DNA of 56,273 nucleotides from Priapulus caudatus (Eukaryota; Priapulida; Priapulimorpha; Priapulimorphida; Priapulidae): NCBI RefSeq assembly GCF_000485595.1, contig NW_014578002.1, positions 28,412 to 84,684 of the forward strand, read 5' to 3'. Shown piece by piece: positions 47,036 to 56,273 of this stretch (position 1 is its first letter; each line of letters starts with the position of its first letter). The notes under the pieces were generated by a model. It saw only the letters and a program-made list of their open reading frames with translations, ran no database searches and was not told where the DNA came from. The position numbers and the translations under genes were made by a program.

Positions 47036-47745
47036 GGGAGAGAGAGAGAGATGGTCACGACAGGAGTGAAGAGAGCGATGGGAGCGGAAAGGAGAGAGAG
47101 GAAATGTGAGGAGAGAGAGGAAAGAAAGAAAATGTGTGCGCGCGTGTATACGTGCGGAAAGAGACGTTGGTGTAGAGCGAAGATATGCAGGAGAAGGAGA
47201 TAAAACCTATAGCGAGCAAACGGGAAGAGATACATACAAGAGAGAGGGGGATGGAGAGAGGGAGAGGGAGAGAGAGAGAGAGAGAGACGAAATAGAGAGA
47301 GAGGGGAGGGATGGAGAGAGAGAGACGAAATTGAAAGAGGGGAGGGATGGAGAGAGAGAGACGAAATAGAGAAAGAAGGAGGGATGGAGAGAGAGACGAA
47401 ATAGAGAGAGGGGGAGGGATGGAGAGAGAGACGAAATAGAGAGAGAGGGAGGGATGGAGAGAGAGGGACGAAATAGAGAGAGGGGAAGGGATGGAGAGAG
47501 AGACGAAATAGAGCGAAGGGGTGGAGAGAGAGACGAAATAGAGAGAGGGGGCGGGATGGAGAGAGAGAGACAGAGAGAGCCGAAATAGAGCGAGGGGGAT
47601 GGAGAGAGAAAGACGAAATAGAGAGAGGGGGAGGGATGGAGAGAGAGACGAAATAGAGAGAGGGGGAGGAAGATGGAGAAAGAGAGAGACGAAATAGAGA
47701 GAGGGGCGGGATGGAGAGAGAGAAAGAGAGAGAGAGAGAGAGTAG
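47036..47745. repeat. polypurine minisatellite (GA-rich, ~35-50-bp units)
   Basis: More than ten head-to-tail units contain GACGAAATAGAGAG, a G-rich GGGGGAGGGATGG and GAGAGAGA. The + strand is almost entirely purine. The complementary strand gives long Ser/Leu/Pro/Phe frames (46855-47796 and 47055-48092), which are not genes. Confidence 0.9.
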
Positions 47746-48714
47746 CGAGCGAAGGAGAAGAGGTGATGGCAAAACCTTGGGAGCAATATGTAACATGGCA
47801 GGACTAGATAGAGAGAACGGGGACCAGAGAACCAGTGAACATGATTAACCACATAGGAACATGCGCCAGACGAATTAAAACAAATATCCTCGTAAATCTT
47901 AAGCGTAAATTCTGAAGTTAAAAATATATTAGATGCACAAAACCCTAGAAGGTGCAGTAGAACATATTTATTGCTTCCTCTTCCTGAAACGAGTTCACTG
48001 AGCTTCACGCCACACTGTATCAACGAACATAAACACAATGCGCATGCGCGTAACGCGCAAAGCGGTACATAATATAGCGCAACACTGATCATATGTAATT
48101 TCGGTTCTTACTTTTAAAGTACTTTTTATTTAACTATTAGTTTTAGGCTACTCACTCATATTACCTTAGGCTTAACCAATAGTTTCCATCCACTCACTCA
48201 TGATGTTTCCAGTCTAACTAGTAGTTTCAGGCCGTTTACTTATAATGCATCTAGTGTTATTGGTATAGTTTCAGACCACTCATTCATAGTAGTGCTATTG
48301 GTTTCCTTAGAGAGTAGAGTGTAGGACCTATCCATATCGCCGCCGCCCACGCGGATGATGACCATAATTAAGTAACAGGCTCTGCTGCACTGATGCTTTG
48401 CAGGCTCGAGGTGACGCTGATTATATGTGTCAATATTCCGCCTTTTACACACGTACATACGCGCGCGGGCGTGTGTCGGCTCTATGCGGCGGGCGGGCGT
48501 GCGGGCGGGCGCGTGCGTATGTGTGCACATCAGTTATTAGTCGGCGACAGGTGGAAGCGGAAACACCGTAATCGTTTACTAACCGTTTAACGCGCTTAGT
48601 AACTGTTGTTGATCGACTAGCACGACGTAACTCTAAGGTTACATGGTGACAAGAACAGCCTGTACTGTACCCCAGTAATCTCATGAAGTAACAACAACTG
48701 TGCGGTTATTGTGT

Positions 48715-48840
48715 AGGTTCTTCTCGCGCTTCGCTCCGCTATCTGCTAGATTAGACGAGAAGATTGACTGCTAAGATATACCTGACAAAAGTTGAACAGT
48801 AAAAACGTCCATAAAACAACGAAAGAATTCGCAGCGAAAA
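48715..48840 (+). other. possible 5' non-coding exon of the bHLH gene
   Basis: It ends at GCGAAAAG followed by GTAAGT (donor at 48842 or adjacent), about 430 bases before the bHLH start codon. Speculative. Confidence 0.2.
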
Positions 48841-49267
48841 GGTAAGTCGGTTGTGATTATCGGTCTTTTAAGAGACACTTTGTTTTAGATTTTAACGCGT
48901 GATAATTAACGCCCGAGAATATGTTTTGTGCGATACACAAAAATAAAGCAAGCTCAGTGTTCTGGTGAATATATTCTCTTCGGTTCTCATATACGAAAAC
49001 ATGAGACTTGCTTAGTCTATGTGAATAGGGAAGGACTAGACCCTAACACTATGATATGCGGCGAGAATTCGTTGTGATAGCTTAATTGATTACTCAATCT
49101 TTCATATACAATATTTATAACATATGGTACATAATATTTAGAAATGCTTTATTTCCTGTTTACATTATGTCAGCTCGATAGTGCACATAAGAGCGTGTGG
49201 GTGTTTATTATGCTTCGAACTCTATTGTCGCATAATTATTGCTTTGAATAAGGATTCTGGAGTTGAC

Positions 49268-51227
49268 ATGGAGTCGTGCTGTCGGCAGAGTGAGCGCAGC
49301 TGTAATCAGGTAGCGACCGACGCCAGCTGCTGTGAAGTGGAGACCAATTCATCCTTACCACAGCCGTGTGCGATTGACCTCTCCTTGCGACAAGGGCCAA
49401 TGTGTTTGGAGAGCAATAATAATGTAGAGTCGTACCCACAGGTGAGCGAGAAATGATATATAGACCCTCCTCTTTCTACCAACTCTATTTATATATATAT
49501 ATATATATTGTATGATAACTTACGGGAGAGAATCAGAATCAATATGGCATTAATTATAGTATCAGGTAGTGATCTGTGGTCTGTTTCCAAGACTATGCAG
49601 GAAAGCGCACGCACGCGCCACAATAAAATATAATGCGTATAATAAGTATAAATCAAAATTACGCAGGCGTAAAAACCGCGACACGTGTGAGTGCCACTTT
49701 GTCCACGAATCCACTTGGCATGCCATCCCGACGCGTGCAACGACTCACGCCACCCTCTCGATCCGTCCCAACTCCCCAACGCTACCCCGACTCCCACCTC
49801 CGGTCACCTGCCGTAGCACGACCGATGATCGCATCGAACACGTGCAAAAAAGGCATTGTGTAAAAAAAAATTCGCTCGTATTTCTCCGGCAGCGTATTAC
49901 GACAGGACTCTTCGGCTCTCTTGCGGCTTACCTCGCCGCCCGCTCGGCGCACAGCAATCAGTATGCGCGCACATATAATACCGGTGATTAGCTGATGAAG
50001 GCCCGCCGAGCGAGCAGACGCCCTGGCGTAATAGGGCGAGCTCACGCTAACGGTGCACGTGCGCAGCCTATTATTTATTTAACGGAGCGCCAATTCGCGT
50101 CCGCGTGTAATTACAGGGCCGTGATTATATATATATATATATATATAGGCACGCGCACGCTGAAGGGCTCGATAGAGACACGGTGATCACGAATAATCGA
50201 GTGTCAATTGAGTAACAATGGCGGATATGTTACGTCGGCGTCCGCATCGCACGTGCGCCTGCCACGCGCCGCACTTGTGATGACGTCACTTCGATAAAGA
50301 GCAGTAATAGATCCGCCGTTATCGTCTGGTCGCCTTTAAGCCGGCGAAAACGAGGAGTTTAGATTCATCTGTCGTTAGGTACGAGTCTTCATGTTGTGTC
50401 TTGTTGAGCGGTAACTGGTGATAGGGTTGTGAATTTTTCAAATGAAGACTTGCGCGTTTTGTGAAAATCATAAATACGATACAAGGCCGAAATAACATAG
50501 ACGCGTGCATTGCATATCTGGATGCACCTCGACGTAGCACCCACCGCTCAGAGATATTTTGTTTCATAAATCGATTAAAGCGTGAACTTACCCGATTGCT
50601 GACGAAGAAATGTGGCTGATTTTGAGATTTTCTCGCCTATCTCTCACACTCAATCTCTATCTGTTTGCCCTTGTTTCGCGCGATATCTTCTCTGGCCTCA
50701 TTCGCCCTGCTTTCCCTCCAAGATCTCTCCCCTCCTTTTACTCTCTCGCATGTTCACTCTCTTCCTCCCCACCTCTCTTCTCTCAATGTTGAGCCGTATT
50801 TTACATATGTTGTGCGGTGCGTGCGAACGTCAGCAACATCGACAACTTCGGTATACTATCGCTGACGTGATCCACGAACCGATAAACGCGATAAGTGCAG
50901 ACGAATCAGTATAACCACTCGCTTAAAACTCCATACCGCCTGAATGCCAAATGTCGGTCGCGTTTGCGCGATAATGCCTCACTATTGTAACATTTCGCTC
51001 GTCTTCGTTTATTCGCATGTGGAGTGCGGTGAGGTGTTCAGTGCAGCGCGCAGCTATAGTGAGGCTGGTAATGGAGCACGCGTGGCCGCGATACTCACAC
51101 ATGCTCCTGCTGAGTGTACCCGCATCGTTATAATGTGCGTGCTCTGCTCTGCGGCTATCGACTGGCTTTTGAAGTTTAAACCGAATGAAACGGTAGCTGC
51201 ACTCGCACATACACGCACGCACGCACG

Positions 51228-51281
<54 letters not shown>

Positions 51282-51331
51282 GTATCTCTCTATCTCTTTT
51301 TCGCTCTTGATCTCTCGCTCTCCTCTATCTT

Positions 51332-51385
<54 letters not shown>

Positions 51386-53660
51386 TTCTCTCGCCCACAC
51401 ATGAATGAATACGTGCTGAAAACAGGGAAATTCGCAGGTAATTAACGCTCTATTCGTTTTATTAGCATCGTAGAATCGATGTGAGCATGGCGTGCACTAT
51501 CATCGATATGAAAAGATGCGCATTAACCCATATGCCCGCGTACGGTTGATGCCGCTCGTCTGATATAATAAGTAAATAAAAAATATAATTTTCAATTTTC
51601 AATTTCCATCTTGTTTTTATTCACTCCTAAAAATCCGATAACATCTTTCGACTTTGCGGGGAAAGAAGAGGGTGCATGGAGTGTCCTTGTCCGTGGACGT
51701 GCACATGAACGCATGCGGGCACGCGGAGCAGTGGGTCGTGTACACCTGGTTACTTACATGTGCCCCCTCCCTCCACACGGCCGATGGTGGTGTCTAACAA
51801 AGGGAAGCGCTTCGCTGCTCCTTTGTGGAGATTTTCTCTCGAAATTTGGCAATTCATTTGACGATTTGCCGCTGAATCACACCTGCCAGCCGTGTGTCTC
51901 GCCTTTGTTGCTCACTGGCCTTCTCGAAGTCGCTATATTGCTAGTAAACGCTTACGTGCGCATTGTCGAGCTTAACTATAAGTGATATCGGAAAGTCCAG
52001 CTCTGCTATTCAGGTCATAGAAAAAATGGGTATAAAATGGCCGAGGCGCGCTTAGGAAAGTACATTATTAATGTAAACACTCGTGCGTTTTTAGTTTTTT
52101 GCATTAACACAAACATTGCAAAATATCCCAAATGACCACAATCATATTTGCAAATGTTTCTGTAAACAGAAACGCACCTGTGAATGAAGTACAATGTTAG
52201 TGAAGAGAATTATAGATTAAAAGCCTAGACTAGTCCTATCCTAACCATGTTATATATAGCGGCTCAATATGGCGGCGAGGACTTTCCAATATGGCTTATT
52301 ACGCACGTGTCCATAGCTTTCGTCTCTACGCTATCGGTATCGCGCATTGTTTCCATCGTCCGTTTGCCTTTACAGCTCGCACGCACCTACTCACGTACGC
52401 ATCCACGCGCTCGCGCAGGAGCGCCCCCATTCAAATGTTCTAAGTACTTTATTAAGTTGCCACCTAGGCCCGCGAATTTCTTCTTATCAGATCATCTGTG
52501 ACGTACATGTATAGCACGACCTGTAGCAGACATCACATATGCTGCCTAAATCTTCATAGACGGGCCCATGCAGCAGCGGGGTGATATTTCTGCCATAATG
52601 ATGCCCTTATTATCTTAAGCTTACTGCAGATATACCGTGGACATTGTAATTTTCGCGTCATCGCCATGATTTTCAGCATGCGTAACGTCAGCATAGCTAT
52701 TACCACCAATAACTAACTCTTGTCATCGTAGTAATAATGATACGTATGAGTGATAATCATAAACATTCATCACATTAACATCTCACTGATATGGTGTACG
52801 GTGGTTGTGAATGGTGCACATGCTATACTCTAGCTTGTAGAGAGTTTTAATGTAATGTAAGAGTAATAAGGATCTAGGAACTAGGAACTAGGAACTAGGA
52901 ACTAGGAACTAGGAACTAGGAAATAACTTCACGCACATTACGATTATCGTCGTCATCGTCATCGTCGTCGTCGTCGTCGTAATCGTCGTCGTCGTCATCA
53001 TCGTCGCGGGCATTGCCATTATTAATTCATGAACATCATTCATTTCCTCCCATCATCATTAATAGCACCACTCAAATTTCGCAATTATCACCATCGTCGT
53101 CCTCATCGCCATTATCTGTATTATAAACAACTTTAGTTTTCACATCACAACCACCAGCTTACCATCATCTTCGTCGTTATTGCATGCCAACATCTTCGTA
53201 ATAAATAACAGCATAATTGACATGCAATCACTATCGCACCATCATCACCGTCGACGAAGAAATCCCACGAAGTAATAATGATAACAATGATAATAATAAT
53301 GTAATAGTAATAGCATATGTAATATATAGTATATTATAGTAATAGTAGAATGTATAGTGTATAGTAATAATGATAATAATGTAATATTCCGTAATAGTGA
53401 TAGTAGTATGAAACAGTAATATTCATAATAATAATTGTAACAATTGCCGACGTGCGGTCTCTTCGTTACGCTGCGCGTAGGTCGTGGCCCGGCGTAACGC
53501 GCGGGAGCGGAGACGTGTGCAGGCCGTCAACACTGCGTTCGCTCGTCTGCGACGACACGTGCCCGCCGAGAACCGACACAAGCGTCTGTCGAAGGTCAAG
53601 ACGTTGAAACTAGCGATCACATACATTAGCGATCTCCAGGATCTCCTCGAGGTAGCTTGA
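49268..53660 (+). CDS. two-exon basic helix-loop-helix transcription factor
   Basis: Exon 1, 49268-49441, runs from ATG to CAG and the GTGAGC donor (58 codons: Cys/Ser-rich with an AIDLSLRQ motif). Exon 2, 53481-53660, follows an acceptor CGCGTAG and ends in TGA (59 codons plus stop). Both are phase 0 and join in frame to 117 residues. Exon 2 is a full bHLH domain: basic region RRNARERRRVQAVN, helix 1 AFARLRRHVP, short loop, helix 2 RLSKVKTLKLAITYISDLQ, ending LLEVA. The basic-region Glu-Arg pair expected for E-box binding is present. It is a group A type protein, with likeness to both achaete-scute (LR.HVP, SKV.TL) and HAND/Ptf1a-like families, so no symbol is given. The protein ends directly after helix 2, which is short. 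Another 5' exon or an alternative exon 1 is possible. The in-frame TAG of the acceptor excludes upstream extension of exon 2. Confidence 0.7.
49490..49508. repeat. (TA)n microsatellite
   Basis: A short TA run in the bHLH gene intron. Confidence 0.85.
51231..51385. repeat. (TATC)n and (TC)n microsatellites
   Basis: TATC units at 51231-51283, then (TC)n at 51336-51383, inside the bHLH gene intron. Confidence 0.95.
52868..52922. repeat. heptanucleotide (GAACTAG)n
   Basis: About seven perfect head-to-tail GGAACTA units. The unit length of 7 is unusual beside the di- and tetranucleotides elsewhere. Confidence 0.9.
52943..53010. repeat. (CGT)n/(CAT)n trinucleotide tract
   Basis: TCGTCGTCATCG-type triplets with CpG-rich core. 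Confidence 0.85.
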
Positions 53661-54009
53661 ATCGTTCATACGACAGATATTAGCGAATAGGTATTATAGA
53701 GCTCTCGATTCACGTGCTTCTGATATTAGTACAGATAAGGATACATCTGGATGTATATAAATGAACGACGTGACAACTGATATGTTCTTGTTTGTTTGAA
53801 CTAAAACACATAGGTTAGTTCAACATTTGTTCAACCTGTTCTATTTATTTACTTAGTACTGATAACTAAAATTATATAATACTATCAACAGTAGACAATA
53901 GAGTAATGACTTGAATCTATAATCTACGCCAAATATTAGATGTGCACCACAGATGTTAGAATCTCGTTTATTCCGCTCTCAAATATTTTAACTTAATGAT
54001 CCAACTCTC

Positions 54010-54012
<3 letters not shown>

Positions 54013-54103
<91 letters not shown>

Positions 54104-54196
54104 GTGCGTGTGTGTGAGTGTGTGTGTGTGCGTGCGCGCGCGCGTGTGTGTGTGCGTGCGTGCGTGCATGCGTGCGCGCGCGTGTGTGTGTGTTCA
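54013..54196. repeat. (TA)n then (GT)n with GC-alternating tract
   Basis: TA run 54013-54046, GT run 54049-54120, CG-alternating tracts at 54132-54142 and 54174-54184. Confidence 0.95.
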
Positions 54197-54221
54197 CATA
54201 CATGGCTACCCCTTCTATACG

Positions 54222-54372
54222 AGACTAACATAAATGAAGACGACTAAACCTTTCATGTGACTATCATGATTCAGGACGATTAAACTTCCTATGCGACTAA
54301 CTGTATATGTAGAAAATTGAACATTCTATATGACTGTCATGTTTATGGAAAACTAAACCGTTTATGTATTGT
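54222..54372. repeat. degenerate ~45-bp tandem repeat
   Basis: Units with GACTAAACCTTTCATGTGAC and CTATCATG-like words occur about four times: GACTAAACCTTTCATG, GATTAAACTTCCTATG, AATTGAACATTCTATATG and AACTAAACCGTTTATG. AT-rich and well diverged. Confidence 0.65.
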
Positions 54373-56050
54373 ATGTCAGGTTTGTGATGCGAAATCTAAT
54401 TAGTATTTCGATCATTTTTAAATACAAGGTTGCGAAACATTCATATGCGTTGTGCCCACATTTATTGGGACATTTTACGCATAATCTATACTTACATGGG
54501 TAGCAATAGGAATGCGTAAGGCTAATCTTTATCTTTTTGATTCAGAATTTTGTCATAAAAGTATAAACTATTATTTGATTACAATAGACATTTATACTAG
54601 AGAGTATTATTTAAACCAATATACAGCAATAATATTTAATATTACGAAGCTGAAGAAGTATCTGGTCACTGCGATTATTCTGATATAGTATATACACGGG
54701 GATCATCTTCTAAGTCATAATAAAGACTAGCACATTTATTCACAATAATATTGTGAATTAGAATTGCCTAATATCTGCAAATACTTCTATTACTCGCGAA
54801 TGTTGGAGTCATTTTTTGCGGTGTAAACACATTGCCGCTTACTGCTCTAATAATCTATAAGGGCAAAAAGTATGCATATAAAGATAACTCCATGGTGGAT
54901 TTAATTTGTCTATATTAAATGCTTGTGTTAAGCACATTATTGCAATAAAATGTGTAACAATTTTTTTAATAACCCAAAATTAAAACGGGAATAAATCTTC
55001 CTGTCTAATCTGCTTTATTTCAATGTCTCGGTATTCACGAAAAACTTGAGCGACTTGCCATTAGGGCAAGTATTCTGTAAAATGTACATGCCCGAATAAC
55101 ATTCTAGTTGCCCATATATTTTGCAAGATTTTTCTCAATTAAATTTATATAATATAATACGGTTACAAATTCAAAATTACTTACTGAAAATTACTTTTTT
55201 AGTTTCAAAACCTTTCACAAATGAGGAATCTACTTCTGCACTGAACTCTGTACACATCGTGCAAAACATCTTCCCCCCGTCAAATTTTAACCACTGTCGG
55301 TTGTCCTGCTATGCCATTGTGATTGAAACGTTCGCTTTCATTTAGACTCATGATCAGTTTTGGACAAAGACTGATTGTCTTGACGTTGTACTGGTCGGTT
55401 TATCCCTGGCTCAGAGCCTTCGACATATCGAAGAAAGCTAATATCGAGTTGTTTTCTTTTGTAAAGAGGAAATGACGTTCAAAGACGGAAGCGAATTTTG
55501 TATGATTCGCACTCGAAGCGGTTTCGTACGCAATAATGGAATGCGTATGAATGCGTATAATGAGTAATGAAGTGTACACCAGACAACTTCTTCCCTTTCG
55601 TTTCCGGTGTTAACATTTCTTGATTTTTAATTAAAAACTTTTGGTTAATAGCCAGTTGCATTATAGTTTATGCGTTTTAAAGGCAGGAGCTCGTCTGGCA
55701 AGTGAGCTTGAAATGTTTACATGTCCGCCGAGATTTATGCACTTCTCGGGTGTCGGACGCCCGAAAACTGCTGTCTCGTTATGATTTCACAGCGGGTAAT
55801 ATCAATAATATATTATTGTGCTGAATATTACTAACTGTATGATTACAAGTAATATATTTTCCTACGGGTTAAAGGATATCACAGACGAGTATTATTACGC
55901 CATCGCGTATAGCCAGGACAAAGCGATCTACTATTGATAACGGTTAGCTGTCTAATCGCCGTCTTATGCTGTTACAAGTTCATGCCGTTTATTGTGTTGT
56001 GGACGCGATGTTAAATTAGTGTTCACGTATATGTAACGAATGTTATCACC
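54373..56050. other. AT-rich sequence without recognised features
   Basis: No exon or repeat end could be supported. The + frame 55121-55345 lacks motifs and composition support. Confidence 0.35.
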
Positions 56051-56053
56051 ATG

Positions 56054-56054
<1 letters not shown>

Positions 56055-56102
<48 letters not shown>

Positions 56103-56235
56103 TGCGTGCGCGCGCGCGTGTGTGTGTGTGTGTCGTGTGTGTGTGTGTGTGTGTGTGTGTGTCGTGTCGCGCGCGTCGTCGTCGTGTGTTGTGTGTGTGT
56201 GTGTGTCGTGTCGTGCGTCGTCGTACGTGTCGTGT
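56055..56235. repeat. GT/GC/CGT simple repeat at window end
   Basis: (GT)n, GTGC units, CG tract and TCGTCG runs. Confidence 0.95.
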
Positions 56236-56273
56236 GTCGTCGTACGTTGTAGGTGTAGTCGCGTATGTCGTTC

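Larger units (their letters stand above)
49442..53480 (+). other. large intron of the bHLH gene
   Basis: The 4.0-kb intron has no further credible exons. Its several open frames lack domains. Simple repeats occur at 49490, 50126-50146, 51231-51385, 52868-52922 and 52945-53010. Confidence 0.5.

Noticed and set aside
46855-48092. Two >300-codon Ser/Leu/Pro/Phe frames
   Set aside because: Translation of the polypurine minisatellite on the complementary strand.
49569-49991. 140-codon + strand ORF in the bHLH intron
   Set aside because: Arg/Thr/Pro-rich without motif; competing frames on both strands are equally open.

Overview
The window is animal nuclear DNA. It has small exons with GT-AG introns, no operons, very dense microsatellites, nested DNA transposons and assembly gaps (N runs at 12001-12010, 28663-28687 and 45401-46241). 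A secreted WSC-domain gene family, a bHLH gene and this repeat load suggest a marine invertebrate. The species cannot be named from the sequence.

Three related gene units lie on the + strand. Gene 1 (coding exons from 2848 to 10258) can be assembled from nine exons with consistent splice phases. It gives one open frame of 1509 nt (502 residues): signal peptide, WSC-type cysteine domain, linker exons, then a Ser/Thr-rich beta region that looks like an aerolysin-type pore-forming fold (inference). Gene 2 (first coding exon at 22254, last at 40203) is its paralogue, with an added Gly/Ser/Tyr 14-residue tandem repeat before the WSC domain. Its 3' half is broken up by a large direct-plus-inverted duplication (blocks A 25600-28662, B-inverted 28688-33978, A' 33979-37735, B 37736-about 42300). 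Intact versions of its exons are spread over different copies. A third, decayed unit (41758-42775) keeps a WSC-like exon and a core-like exon.

Between genes 1 and 2 (10.3-21.7 kb) there are no convincing host genes. That stretch holds low-complexity DNA, a foldback element with perfect 23-bp terminal inverted repeats and a 5-bp target duplication (14582-15353), a CNBP-like zinc-knuckle pseudogene (15890-16127), a Ty3/gypsy-like protease remnant (16404-16830), a possible LTR with primer-binding site (17303-17630), and a 3.2-kb long inverted repeat enclosing a GGAT/GATA satellite (17648-20880). A hAT-like non-autonomous element with an 8-bp target duplication sits at 24552-25596 inside gene 2.

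After 43 kb there is mostly simple repeat and non-coding DNA, plus one further credible gene. This is a two-exon basic helix-loop-helix transcription factor (49268-49441 joined to 53481-53660, 117 residues). Genes 1 and 2 probably make secreted proteins that share one job, perhaps carbohydrate binding coupled to membrane action. The bHLH gene is unrelated to them. Large parts of 28.7-39 kb look like poorly corrected or chimeric assembly and should be read with caution.
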